The notes beneath the pieces were generated by a model. That model was not told where the DNA came from. It searched no databases and worked only from the letters and a program-made list of their open reading frames with translations. Below are positions 22,516 to 35,401 of a stretch of 64,000 nucleotides of DNA, one piece after another (the first letter of the stretch is position 1; each line of letters begins with the position of its first letter). Origin of the DNA: Marsupella aquatica (taxonomy: Eukaryota > Marchantiophyta); contig OZ316897.1 in assembly GCA_973895155.1 (NCBI GenBank), forward strand, positions 21,638,001 to 21,702,000, written 5' to 3'. Both the position numbers and the translations under genes were made by a program.

Positions 22516-24280
22516 GGTTTGATGTTATCCACTTTAGAGTGAGGTTTGGTTTTAATAAGGTTTTCATTGGTTTTTAATATATATGTAAGTACCGTTGGGA
22601 GTAGACTTTTTTGTGTGTTGGTAGGGAGAGATCATATTTACACTCCATATGAAGTTCCCTTTAATTTATTTATAAAACACCAGATATTGGTTCATCAGGT
22701 TTGCTAGCGAGGTCGCTAGCTATATTTTTGAAAAGTTTTGTAGGTTCATGATTTGGACCCTGGTTTGTTACTCATTGAGAAAACTATCAGTGACACAATC
22801 ACATACCCTGATAAGGTCGGATATCATGTCTTTACAGACTTGGCTTTTTTTACAGTTGGCAACTCTCCCTGAAATCACTGCCAACCTTTTATGTTGGTTA
22901 TGGTGCCAATTTTGTGTGTTTATCTGAGATACTGATGACTCCCAATCTCCAGGCCCATCATTTAAATTGCAAGTAAAACTCCTTGCCAAGTGCTTTGGTG
23001 ATGATCTTTATATCTATTTTGGATTGTCCAATTTGTTAAAAAAATAAAATTACATTGACATACTTCACTCGAAAGGTTTCTTAAACAAACATTAGTCATT
23101 CAAATATGAACAGACTGTTGGATGGGTTTATGCTAGTGAGGCTTGCTGTTACTAGCGGCCAACAAGTCCAAACTTTGGTTTGAGCAAAAAATCACCCATT
23201 TCAAGGAATTTTTTTACTCGTAACAGCAAAAAATTTACTGTTACGAGCAAATTTTTTCCTGTTTCCTCGCATGGTAGTCATACCCGTTAGTTTCATTTGG
23301 AACAAAGTCGTTGTGTTTGGAGTGTGCTGTGGAGCCATGAATTTTGGAAAGTACTCTAATGGGGTCCGTAACCACCTCTTTCCACATTCTAATAGTCTAG
23401 CTTTTCTCCCCTATCCTTCCAGTTTCCTCCACAATTTCAGGAAAAAGCTACTTTTAAAGGGGCAGGTGAGATTTAAGACAAATTCAAATTTCATGGCAGT
23501 CAAGTTGAACTTTCTTTACCAAGAGACATAGAAAGCAAATATCAAAATGTACTTGCATTGCGTGTGATGGGCATTAGCTTGGACCATAAGTTCAGGAAAA
23601 GCAAAATAAGAGAAAAGTCTTTCAAGACTTTAAGTATAATTATAGTAAAGTCCTGTTGTTCATAGGCTGGGTGGGGGATTGTGCCAGAATGGCCCTCAAT
23701 AGGTGTGAAGTAGTCGCCACGAGAAAAAAACGTATGAGGTAGTAACCAAGAGAGGCTTCAAACGAAAGTCGCAAGAAACCTGTGGCAGAGTGGCTTCAGA
23801 CGATAGTCCTCAGAAAGTCGTGGCAGTGTGGTTTATTTTGTCAAAGTATGGTCTTCACGATTAATATGTATAGATTCCTTGCTACTTCCGTAGGTCCGGC
23901 CCTAGGTGCGTCCAGAGGTCTTCCATGCTGGACTAGTGGAGGTGCAACAGGGCTTTAATTCGCGTTCAGGCATGGCCCACTCTCTCCTGCATGGGTTTAC
24001 ACGGTAACAGGGCCGCGTCCACGCATGGCCCACTCTCACCTGCATGGGTTAGGTTATGTAGTAGTTAGCAAGAACTTCATCTGGAAATCGGGGATGGGGA
24101 TGGGGATGAGGTCTGGACCCACATTTCTTTCAAATCTTTATCTGGAGTAACCTTCCGCTGACAACGAGCGATTCAAAGTCACGCGCTGCGTGGTCAAAGT
24201 ATTTCTTCGCACTCAACTGATATATATAGTCGTGGGCATATTTTAGAGAATCTTCATCTTTAGCTCCTTCTAGTGGCTAC
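22516..24280. other. Intergenic, repeat remnants
   Basis: No gene is recognised. It contains another palindromic motif (22702-22720), a looser one at 23132-23156, and a locally repeated block (GCATGGCCCACTCTC at about 23971 and 24025). A short G-rich GGGGAT repeat lies near 24.09 kb, upstream of the PR-1 promoter. Confidence 0.5.
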
Positions 24281-24287
24281 TATAAAT
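24281..24287 (+). promoter_or_regulatory. TATA box of the PR-1/CAP gene
   Basis: TATAAAT lies 253 bp upstream of the ATG. It leaves room for a roughly 220-nt leader that includes the 65-bp duplication. Confidence 0.6.
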
Positions 24288-24368
24288 GCGAGGAGAAAGA
24301 TCGAGAACAATTCACTCACCTGCAAACAGATGACAGCTAGCTTGGAAAAGCTCGAGACCTCGCAGTCT

Positions 24369-24496
24369 AGCACCAGGAGCGAACCAGTTCAGTACTTGGT
24401 GGCAATCTACGAATGTGACTTGCAGCAGAACTGAGCACCAGGAGCTAACCAGTTCAGTACTTGGTGGCAATTATCGAACGTGACTTGAAGCAGGGG
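24369..24496 (+). repeat. 65-bp tandem duplication in the PR-1 leader
   Basis: The unit begins AGCACCAGGAG at 24369 and again at 24434, with a few differences between copies. Both lie between the TATA box and the start codon. Confidence 0.85.
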
Positions 24497-24539
24497 CCAG
24501 GCCGAAGTTACTGCAGGTCCTGGAGGGCCAAACACAAGT

Positions 24540-25467
24540 ATGGTGTCTTGTCAATTGACGAAGCGGTTTCTTCTTGCTGTAGTCGCAATGCTCTGGTTCA
24601 TTGCCGCTGCAAGCGCGCAAACAGCCAGTGACTGGGTCGATCCACACAATCTGGCACGGCAGGGCGTGGGTGCTGGCATTCCAGATCTGACGTGGGACGC
24701 TACTCTCGCCACTTACGCCACCAACTGGGCTCAATCTCAAGCGACCAATCACAATTGTGCCTTGCAACACTCCGGTGGACCTTATGGAGAAAACATTTAC
24801 TGGGCGAGCTGGAGCAGTTTACCCAGCGATGCAGTTTCCGCATGGGTTAGTGAAAACCAATATTACGACTATGCAACCAACTCATGTGCATCCGGCCAAC
24901 AGTGTGGACATTATACTCAGGTAAGTAACCTTCGTCCACTCTCTACGTCCGATTGGTTCAGTCTCTGTGTTGCAGTCTAACGTGTTTTCCGGGATGATCA
25001 CTAACGCTGCTTCAATGCCGGTCCATTCAGCTTCAACAGTCTTAATACCGCATATATGTGAACGGAACTCAATTTTCAACCTTTGACCAAAAATAGAGAT
25101 TCACCATGGTCGAAGATTAGTTATGCAGATTTAATGACAGATTCATTTGCTTCCGAAGACTACTTAAGAGAGCTCAACGATGAAATATTTGCTATAAGAA
25201 TTGTGCTCTGTTTCGTGTACTTCCTGCTTAAGTCCGTAACCGATCGAAATTGTTTACGCAGACGATCAAAGTTGAATAACTAGGGTAGACTTCGCATATA
25301 AGTAACTTAGCTAAGTACTTAAGCTTGTGTTGTTCATATTACTACAGGTCGTCTGGAGGAATACACTTCGTGTGGGTTGTGGCCAAGTCTCTTGTCCCCA
25401 AGGCGGAACTTTTGCGGTCTGCAGCTATGATCCTCCTGGCAACGTCGTGGGCGAGCTGCCTTATTAA
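24540..25467 (+). CDS. Secreted PR-1-type CAP-domain protein
   Basis: Two exons, 24540-24920 and 25348-25467, join in phase (CAG|GTAAGT ... ACTACAG|GTC) to give 166 aa. Residues 1-26 form a signal peptide ending AAASA before QT. The mature part is a full CAP domain: HNLARQGVGAG, GPYGENIYW (83-88), CGHYTQVVW (122-130), RVGCGQVSC and FAVCSYDPPGN, ending PY. The cavity residues His36, Glu84, Glu105 and His124 are all present, as are six cysteines for three disulfides. Length equals that of typical plant PR-1 proteins, which are apoplastic, bind sterols and are often induced by defence signals. The intron (427 bp) is inside the CAP signature. A TATA box stands at 24281. The gene looks functional. 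Confidence 0.95.
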
Positions 25468-26734
25468 TTAGATATCCATGTCGCAATGTCTTTGAGCGAT
25501 GTGTGTAGACATTAACACCTGAACCTTGAAAGACTCGCAGTCCCGAGCACATACATTCGACTGGAATGAATAAAGCTGCCTGTTGAATGAGCCAATTGAG
25601 CCCATTCCATTGTGCGTCTTCCTTGATGATAATCAAAAATTCAGTTTGGGCGTCCATGCATTGGAAAAGAAGCGGAAGCCTCATGGACCGGGATCGAGAT
25701 ACAATCATTTGCAAATATGCAAAGTCACGAAAAGAAACTCACCTGGCTGGTTGGATCGTCAGATTGCTTGACAAAACCTCAAGGCATTCACTTAATTATG
25801 ATTATTTTTCTCGTCTTTTCTTGCCTTAGGTGGAAAGACTAAAACTATGCGTGCATAAAACCTCCCAGAGGTACAGTACGCTCTGTCGTGCAAAAGGATT
25901 TGTAATTCATGGCAGAGCCAATTCTATACCAAATTGAGAGAGGTGGTGCCTAACCGAACACTTGGGGTCACCGGAAAGTATGGATTAATTTGTTCGGATC
26001 ACTAATTGTGAGAAAGGCATTAACAACTTCGTGAAAACCAAAAAAATGTTTTAAATTGAAAAATGCCAGAGGGTGTCATATAACTGGAGTGTCGTATAAC
26101 TGTATTTAAAATTAGTTTGAATCATGAATAATTCAAATCACACAAGTTGACATATGACTCTTTGCATAGTGACCCCCAATATCAAAAAACTGCTTAAAGA
26201 ATTCTAAAACCAGTTCTAAAACCTGCTCCAAATTGAAATTAGAGGGGAAATCACTCTCAATCTCCAATAATGCCTATTTTAATAAGTTCTTAAATCCAAT
26301 AAGAATAAAATTTCAAGTAGGTTTACGCACACAGATTGCCAATTATGGGCAAGGGAATGCAGATTACTTGCAATTATAGTACATTAGCACACTGCCCCCG
26401 GACCTGGTGCAGAAATGTCAAGGTGAGACAAAAAATGTGCAAGCCAAGAATCAAAGTGTTTTCAGGTTTGTGAGTGTCATCTCTGCAATTTGTGTTGTGT
26501 TTGCAAAGGTATACTTGTTGTAGGTCGGTAGTTGTCTATCTGGAAAATGTCATCATTTGAGTTGATGTTGTTGAAAAAAGAAAGAAAGAAAGTGATGTTG
26601 TTGGGAGAGTGTGCAGGAGGGTGGGAGGGAGACCTGACAGGCTATACCTGCTGGGGCATCACGGGATCAGGGCGGGATCAGGACGCGGTTGACACACAAT
26701 GACATATGAATCGAGAACGTCACGCAATTATATG
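25468..26734. other. Intergenic, no gene seen
   Basis: 3' flank of the PR-1 gene, then AT-rich sequence with a short GAAA microsatellite near 26.58 kb. Small ORFs here show no recognisable protein features. Confidence 0.5.
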
Positions 26735-27790
26735 TGGAGGGAGAACGCCTTTATCTTTTCCCTCCTCCTGTTTTGTTTTTCTTCCCTCCCTTCGCTAAAG
26801 CCCCTTATGTCTCAAAAGCCTCTCATGCCATATATATATTGTACTAACTTCCCCTTCACTCACTCTATTCGGGCCCAAAACAATTTATGCGCCCGGCCAT
26901 AACATAACCAGTGTATGTATCTTGTATTCTAAGTAGTACATATGTCTTTGGGTACGTACTCCCTGTGTATGTACAAAACCCTTGGAAAGTATGTGACGGT
27001 CTTATTCCCTAAATTTCTAAGTTTGTAGTTCCCTCTTGTTCTAAGTTTGTAAAAAGACTCTTGAGGAATTTTGGGTGGATCCCTGGATCCCTTATTATAG
27101 TGGTTGCTTGAGAGAATGGACAAAATTAATTATTTTACACAAGGGGGGCACTCTAGCTCCTTAATTGGCTGCCCAGTTGATCGTCTTAATCTGGTTCTTT
27201 GTGCTATTCCTTGTTGAGCATAGACGACACTCGTAACGGTAATCACATGACACATCCAACGCGCAAATAGTCGACACAAGAGATACGTGATTCACCTCCT
27301 CGAGGCTACGTCCACGGAAACACACAAGAGAGCTTTACTAAACTCTAAACCCGTCGGCTATTCCAAGTCTCCACAGTGTAAGCTCTCCTCATCTCTCAAG
27401 TGGCTCCATAACAATGAGCCTAAGTTCCACTTATCCAAGCAAACACCGTTTGGCATATAGTGTGCATCCTAGTTAACCTAACCACGTCTCCGACTACGGT
27501 TAGTCTAACTACGGTTATATGCCGTAACCCTAGACCTTGAGTAAATACCTAACACTCCTCCCCACAGCCCATTAAAAACTGGAGCATTTTATCTTACATT
27601 GGAAAACTTACTTCAAAATAGTATCCCTGACTCCCGCCCTGACTTGCAGGTATCAATTGTTTCTGAATCAAAACAAGGATGAGTCAGACCATACTTTTGG
27701 TTTTTGTGCTTAGAAGTCAGAAGGCTTTGCTTGTTTGATGAAAATTAAACTTTGGTTACTTAGCCATTTTATTTCTTGAATCTTCTCCTA
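26735..27790 (+). repeat. Dispersed repeat, copy 1 (interrupted)
   Basis: It matches 35402-36060 in the same direction over almost its whole length, from GGGAGAAC...CCTTTATCTTTTCCCTCC to ATCTTCTCCTA. Copy 1 is longer because of the 343-bp insertion at 27212-27554. The ends are not TG...CA, so these are not obviously LTRs of one element. Confidence 0.8.
27212..27554. mobile_element. Probable solo LTR inserted in the dispersed repeat
   Basis: The insertion relative to copy 2 starts TGTTGAGCAT and ends ACCTAACA, so it is bounded by TGTT...AACA as Copia-type LTRs are. The 5 bp outside are TTCCT and CTCCT, a target duplication with one mismatch. No internal retrotransposon sequence is attached. 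Confidence 0.6.
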
Positions 27791-30457
27791 GATTTTCTTT
27801 CTTCAATCCACTTAGATTAGACCCACATATCTAGCTTGGGCCCCTTTGGGGAGTATATTCTTCACATGTACTTTCTCATGAGCTATGGATCCTTCATAAG
27901 TTTTTCCATTGTGGTGTCTTATTGGTGTAACTGTGTGAGATATATGGACAGAGTGTTCTCATGTTCCGCATTGTTGTCTAGTCCCAAGCTGACAGTTTCT
28001 TACACCAAGTCCATAAGTGCGTTTTTACCTTGCTAAGAAAGGGCATGCAATATCAGTAAAATAATGTGATTTGATGGGATTGTGCGCTTACTAATTATTA
28101 CAATATGATGCACTTTCTTAGTAGAGTAGAAATGCAATAATAAAGGGTTAGATTGCACTTATAGATTTGTTGTTTCTAGTGAAAAGATTCAGAGTCAGGG
28201 TTAGATCTACAGAGAAATCATTATTTACATCACCTTCAAAGTTGAAAGCCTTGATGGTTAATTGGAGGGACTTGGATTTCACAAGACCAACCAGTGATCA
28301 TATCTTCAACCCCATCCTAGAACCCATGGGTGCATGAGCTAATTGTGCATTGCTGAGTCGATCTGTTGGACAGTTATACATAAATATGATGTCATTCTCG
28401 TTTTGCTATTTGACTGCACCACAGATCAATACTACGTGGGTACTACAGGTCCTATTTGTGGGTGGTTGTTTGCATTTTTCTTGGCAATACTTGCAAAGGT
28501 GTGTCACTTGTTTGTGCCTTTTTTGAAAGTATATGACGGGGATTTTGGGAGGCCAATGTCTAATTATTACTTAATTTCAAACCTCTGTTGTGAACTGAAA
28601 AAACTCCATTCATATCCCCTCTTCCATTGGATAGCAGTTTTTAGTCAATTGTGATGGCACTTTGCCACTATCACTACCTAGCAGTGTCCCACCTATCATT
28701 TCCCTAAGTGGCATATCTCCACTTTGTCACCATACAACCATGAAATCACTTGCACAACTACTGAAGGAGTTATGGTTCCATATAGTAGACAGGTATAGTG
28801 CCCCTCAAGTGCAGCCATCCAATTGAAAGTAAAACTCAATTCCCCTTCAGATGCAATATAATTCTTTAAATTTAATTAAAATTTATTATGAGTGAACCCC
28901 ACAGAGGGGGGGGGGGGACATACCAGCAGGCCCAAGAAACAAGTCAGCACAACAAGGCCAGAGAAATGAAACATATACACTTTGGGTGAGGTGAATTAGG
29001 TGCCAAGCAGCACCTGAGATGCAATATAATTATTCACATTGGCTTGTGATACAAAGATCAAGCACTGTACCATCTTTGTCATGCAATGGCGGATGAGCTG
29101 CCCAGGTCTCTTGTTTTCCGCTGAACATGTCACTAACCAACACAACCCATTTTGCAGACATGCAATGGGGCAAAGTTTCTATTTATCTCTTAACATACTT
29201 CAGACAGGCAGTTGAGGAGACAAACACACTACAGTGAAAATTAACAAATCCATTACAGAGAATCACCAAAGGCACATTGGGATCCCTGGTTGGGACCACC
29301 AGAATTTGAAGCATACATCTCAGAAAGACAGTTGGCACTTCTTGTGCCAATCGCTTCTTAGTTTTCCAGAACTTCATACAAGAAAAGAATCAATACAAAG
29401 TATACACAAAGGACTCTATTGACTGCGTTATTTAAATTTGCATTTTACTTTGCTAATGAAGACACAGTAAAGGCTTTGGGCCGTTCACTACCAAGGCCGA
29501 GAGCTTGGGGCCGGGGTTTAATAAATATATATTTTGGGGTATCATGTGATATCCTAGCCTAATATAAATAGACCTATTTTATAAAGAAATATTCCAAGAA
29601 TATTCTTTGTTTTCAATATTTAACCTATTTTACTTTATAAAAAGTTTATATTAGAGAATATTCTATAAACATGCGTTTATAATAGTTACCTTCTGTTGCC
29701 TCCTACGCTTTTTGAAAATTTAGTTAATTTTTATCAAAAATACCTATTTTGGATCGCACTTGGTTCCTAAGATTTTTTACAGTTAATCCCCGAAGGCTGA
29801 GGTGGAATGGGTGTGTTGCAGTGCTTGCGTTCTTGTCTCTAGTGCTCATTGAGTAGTACACTCAGACACACTCTCGTGTTTGGCTGGTTCTAAATCTATT
29901 GGACCCTGTGAAGCCAAGCTATATGCTATTGCATATTGTTGTAACATATATGCGCAATTTATCTTCCTTAAAATGACCTCCTATTTGGTCTGATTCAGGT
30001 AGATAAAATTCTGTTGAACAGGTAGTGTACAGATAGAACTTAGACTGTGAAACCAACTTCAAACTTTGATGAAAACCAGAAGACAACTCACCATTATTAT
30101 TTTGAACTGCTTGATTAGCCAAAAACCTATGTAACCAACTTTTATAATGCAAAAACTTCTTAACTTTTTTCTTCTCTTATTTGCACTCGATCTACAGTTT
30201 TTTTTATGTGCTTTGCCTTCCCAAGATTGGAATCAAAAATGTTAACATGCAAACTACCAAATCTTACCTATAAATTACAAATAAAATAAAAGCCTGTTGT
30301 ATAGTCCATCAAATCTCACCTCCAACTTAACATAACACTCAATGCTTGCACAAAGGTTACAAATACAAATATACCAAATAATGGTTGTTATGACCAAAAT
30401 GACAAGCCAAGGCTTGCCATAATAATCTCTGTTGACCTCTAGAATGCATGTTTGCCC
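27791..30457. other. AT-rich intergenic DNA, no gene seen
   Basis: Only short ORFs without recognisable domains. It includes a run of 12 G at 28906-28917 and strongly AT-rich sequence at 29.5-29.7 kb. Confidence 0.5.
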
Positions 30458-31122
30458 CCCTGGGCCCCCAGCATTATTAATAATGGGTTGGACGTGCGAA
30501 CGGATGAAGGGTGCAAAAAATCTGATTTGAGATTAATTTTTATAATTGGCTTAGAAATATCAAGGGATGGTTTTATTCAAAGAACCCTTTCTAACTAATA
30601 TAGGCTTATATAAATGTCACCCAAGTTAATATGCTTCAAGAGGTGATGTAATATGGATGTGACACGCGTCACAATAGGATTGGTCCTTGTGGTCACCCTT
30701 TATTGGAACATGTGTATATGACATATAATTATGCTTGCAACATCTATGATTCAGAGTAGTTTAGGACTTTGGAGCTTTTGAACCCTGACTACCCTGCCAT
30801 GTGGTTCAAAAATGCCCCAAAGTTGAAGTTTGGGGTTAAAGGGTCACGAACACAAAAATGTATGTACCCAAAACCCTTCCAAAACACTCCCATCAGTTTT
30901 AGAACCGTTTGCACATGATGAATTTATAACTTTTCAAGGCTTTCATAAATGGTGTAAAATGTGAAATTATAATATCTCAAAGGGGCAGATTTATTCTCCA
31001 AAATTAAGTTTTTAAGAATAACAAGAGAAATTTTTATAGGCTTCCAAAAATAACAAGGGGTACTAGGGAGGGGGGTGTACGCACGTATACCTCTTTAGTT
31101 TACAAAGGCTGGGGGCCCAGGG
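30458..31122. mobile_element. MITE-like element, 665 bp, with 15-bp inverted ends
   Basis: The left end is CCCTGGGCCCCCAGC and the right end is its exact reverse complement. Both are flanked by GTTTGCCC (30450-30457 and 31123-31130), an 8-bp direct repeat of the size left by hAT elements. It has no coding capacity. Homopolymer runs at the ends leave the exact border uncertain by one or two bases. Confidence 0.65.
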
Positions 31123-33443
31123 GTTTGCCCTAGTTTGTTCTCACAATAATGGCTGATTTCATCTACAAAAAGTAACCATCTTTCATATATACTCAGCAAA
31201 TGGATGCCATATTAAACTACAGAAAATTTCTGCCAAACCCTCTCGACTAGAAGTGAAACCCTAGATGACATGTGTTTTGTCTTCAAGAGTAGCATCTCCA
31301 TCACAAAAATAGAAAAGTTAGCATTATTGCTTGAGTTTATTCAAGCCCCAATTCAAGCTTGTGAGGTACCATGAATAACTTGGTGACTAAAAAAATTGAT
31401 ACATGAGAAGTCTCTACTTGTATGTATATTTTTTAAAATATACATATGATCAAATGAATAAAGAAGACATGATTTGGTGAGCAACGTGATTGAGAAAAGA
31501 ATGATATAGAAAACTCACATTATCTTTGTTGTTTACCAAGCAATACATCAAGTTCAAATAAGCATGCAGCTGGGATTCTTGATGATGATCATCGTGGTTG
31601 GTGCTTCTTTTGTGATTACTAGATTGAAGATTTCTTTTACATTTATATGCCACAACGTTTATTCACAATGTCCAGGTAACAGTTGGAAGAATATGTAGTT
31701 TAGGAACGTACAGTGTACTCCTCAACCAACCTTGTTGAAGTCTGGGTAATAGGTCATGGCCATTGCTTCCTACAGCATGCAAGGTTCAATACTGTTTATT
31801 AGAAATAATATTTTTAGCTCTAATGCCCAACAAACAACTTCCTTTGTAAATAATATTAAGAACTACAAAAAAAATACTGAGGTGTTTGAGACAACAATTA
31901 TGTGACTTGCCTTGTTTCTTTATAAAGGTAATAGCTCACTAGATGTATTCCGAGAAACCACAGTTTTGTGGTCTCTTGGAAATGGCAACTTACTTTTTGG
32001 TAGATAAAATATGTACAATTTTGAGTATGATTTCTATTGAAGTAAAATAATAAGTACTGTCCCCAGAATTACATTCAGGATTAGAAACCAAAATTATAAC
32101 AAGATTCAACTAGTGTTTCGGTTCTACTTCTCGCCTTGTAGAGCAAGGGGTTCAGACTAAGATAGGTCATAAGAGGTAGAAGGGACCAAGAATTCAAAAG
32201 GGTCTTTCAAGGAAGAAAATGAACCTTGGGCCAATAATGAAAAGTAGATAGTTACCACTGGGGAAATCACTTGTTGGATTCTTCAAACCGCCTGCGAGTA
32301 AAGGAAGGCTATTTTAAATCGTGTTCAACTAATCATTACAAACACGTACATACTTTGCATGCAAGCCATAATAAAAGGATGAGTTTTTTATTATAATATG
32401 ACAAAAGGTATATAGTTTCCAATGCTGGTTATTATTTCCTATTTTATGCATGGGTATATATCATTGCACACTTATGTGCCACATGTCATGCACCAATTGA
32501 TTGGGCCATGTGTCACGGTTTAATTTTTCACAAATAAAACCTGTAGTGTAAACTATGGGATTTAGATGGGGAGGATGGGGGTTTTGTATTGGAAAGGGGA
32601 TATGAAAGTAAACTCTAATCCCCAGTCAAGAATGAGCACAGGACAGGAAATTACTGGGATGAGATAGGGGCAACATCCATATGAAGTTAGAATGAAACTG
32701 CACCCGATATTAATGCGAGTTGTCTCAAATTCTTATATATTCAATATATTTTTTGTGAATGTATAAGCTCATCTCTAATAAATTGTCCTATTTTTTTGCA
32801 TGTGTGCAATAGCACAATATCTGGTATAATAGCTGAACATGATTGACAACTGATTGGTTTTGTAGGGATTGTCACTAGTCTATAAAACAGGTGCATTAGC
32901 ATCACATATTTATGCACTAACTTGATTCATTGTCTTTGTAACGTAGACTTAGTTAGAAACTCCCATGATTAGTCCATTAAACTTATGCAACATATCACTT
33001 GTGCACCTGATAATTATCTCTATAGTGTAGTGTAGGGCATAATACTAACTGTCCATACATTGAATAGGTGCAATAGTAGTTGTACGTAGGGCTTGGCTAG
33101 TAGAGAGGCTTGGCTAGTAGAGACACCCGGCGCACTTGATCATGAATGTCAGTAGTGCAATGTGTCTGGGGTACATCCCATGGATACTCCATAGCCACAA
33201 GTGCAATAACTATATATGTGCACTTGATCATCCTCAGTATTTTATACGGTGCGATATTATAAAGAAACAAGGGGTTTTATAACAAGTTTCAAATTAAAGT
33301 ACTTATAAATGACTCAAGAATTTGTTTAATGTAAGGAAATTATTTATTATACTTTTCAAGGGTCTTTTAAATTTGTAATCTGATCAAAAACTAATAAGGG
33401 GTACATATGTAACATGTAAATGTTCACAGGGGTATTAGGCTTT
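31123..33443. other. AT-rich intergenic DNA, no gene seen
   Basis: No recognisable coding sequence. A small direct repeat (GGCTTGGCTAGTAGAGA, twice) lies at about 33090-33123. Confidence 0.5.
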
Positions 33444-34450
33444 TTAGCCTAAGTGATTCCCCAGGTATAGATACATAGGGAGCAAAAGCATTTGCAAAAG
33501 GCCTAGACAACAAAAGAACTTGCTAAGGAAGTGCGGTATGACATGAGCTATACAGCCCAAGAGATGGTCACACTTCACAAAGTCCTTGTCCAGTTTCAAT
33601 TGTTCAATTAAAAGATCATCATTGGAAGGATCATAACCTGGAAGATAGCATGCAAAACTGTGTTGCATAGGCGCCATTCAGAATCTTTTCTGGCTCTTCT
33701 CTGTTAAACATAACTTCAAACACATTTTCAAGCAAAAAAAGAGGGATTTTTTTTTCTAGTTTTATGTAGTCCTCCATTAGCACCGCCCCATTTTGCCGAT
33801 GCACACACTCTCTGAGCAACAGGAGAGGGGACCTTCACATGCTATTGTTATTAGACTAACAAAAGGTAGCACCAAATTGGCATCCCACAACAATAATTGC
33901 ATCTAGCGTGAGTGCCCGCTGTAGGTCTTCCTCTTGCTCATTTTGCTCTAAGTCATTGTCTTCTTGGAAGTCATAGCAACTATTACTTTCAGCCAATGTT
34001 TTCCCACCAGGATTGACAGAGGCCTTTCCAAGCATCTTCAATCTTGTTCTCACTAGGTACTGATCGATTGTTTAATACTCTCAAACGTTCTTAAATCTAC
34101 ACCAGGCCGGTTCTCTGGTCGTGTCCTAGATTCGCAAACATCGCCAATCTGTCCTGGTCCTCTTTGAGACAGTCACCTGAGCACAGTTTGCTTGTGCACT
34201 GGCATAAGCACAACTTTGTTGATATGTGGAGAACTCAGGAGCTGAGAAAAGCAGCAGCCATCTGAAGTTTGAAGTCCTGGCCCCTCTAGAGTGCAACATA
34301 CCGTCCAGGTCTGTGGAACAAACCAAGGGATATGGATTCAGGACGATGTGAAGTATGTAACGTTCCGGTGGCTGTGAAGACTCCCCTTCGTGCCTTTGCG
34401 GACTCGAAAGATAGTGTGAGGGTTCATCGGTGCAGATTCGTCATACTCTA
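33444..34450 (-). pseudogene. Probable DUF247 family pseudogene
   Basis: On the minus strand, broken pieces in changing frames resemble the plant DUF247 family. One piece (33819-33631) has MEDYIKLEKKIPLFLLENVFE, close to the family's D-LLLE-Q-PFFVLE-LF core. An upstream piece (34053-33856) has DLQRALTLDAIIVVG, resembling the preceding FV-MLLLDGCFI element. A weaker piece near 34.4 kb reads PHTIFRVRKGT, like the N-terminal IFRVP motif. Stops and frame changes separate the pieces, so no product is expected. The family's function is poorly known. This is a judgement from motif order, without alignment. Confidence 0.42.
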
Positions 34451-35401
34451 CATACTATTTCCTTATGGCCCGCCTTATGGAGTCTTTCCATGATTGAAAT
34501 TGCCCACAGGCTGCCAGCTAGCTGTAGCAGCTTAAATCTTCAGCCATTGAACAAGGGTTACACGACATCTTGTGACCCACCTTTGACATAAGATCAGATT
34601 GAGGATGACTCCTTGATCAGCTCTTGTAGCTCAATATCATATGGGTCTATCTATTGGATCAAGCCAGAACCAGCCGCGGTGCCAGCTGAGTATTTAAGTA
34701 ACATCCAACAATCCGCTCCCCACTTTGAAGCCAAATCATCTCAGGGTTTGTGAGTTTCTCAAAGTTGTGGTACCGCCTGCATGGGACAGACACAGTGTAC
34801 TTGCAAGGCTCAGTATGTACAAGGAATCACTATCCCCACTATGTACAATCAAATGTTTTTCAGGATCAGTTATATGGCCGGGGCCTATGACTGCAAAGTG
34901 TCTCAACTTTCAAACATTTTCACGCCAGATTTGATCTAAACAACTCACCGTCACATGAGAATGATCCAACCAGAAGACCACCATTCGTTGTTAATGCAGC
35001 CTGAAACCCGGGCTTATAAATGACTGCATCTGCCCGAACCTGCCCGCAACTCCCCGCGCAACTCAACAAATATGAAATTTGAAAAATGCTCCCAAGCAAT
35101 GAGATTTCATGGATTGTTTTTTACTTTTTTCTTATAGAATATTCATCATTTTTTGATCTCCCTTTTTTCCCAGTTGGAGATCCCTTCAATATATATATTT
35201 TGAGCGTCTCATCTAATGACTGAGTGTAGGCATAGCTATCAATGGATGCAGATCACATAGTCCTAGGGAGGCAAAGGAGCAAGCTGGTTGACACTGTCCC
35301 TTGTGAGGACTCTGTGGTATGTGGAGCCCAGTATACATGGAGCCATGGTTTTAGGGAGTCATAAATAACTCAAGTCACACTTGATATGTGACCCAAATTT
35401 C
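34451..35401. other. Intergenic, no gene seen
   Basis: No recognisable coding sequence or repeat structure apart from short AT tracts. Confidence 0.45.

Noticed and set aside
28906-28917. Run of 12 G
   Set aside because: A plain homopolymer in non-coding DNA; no further structure around it.
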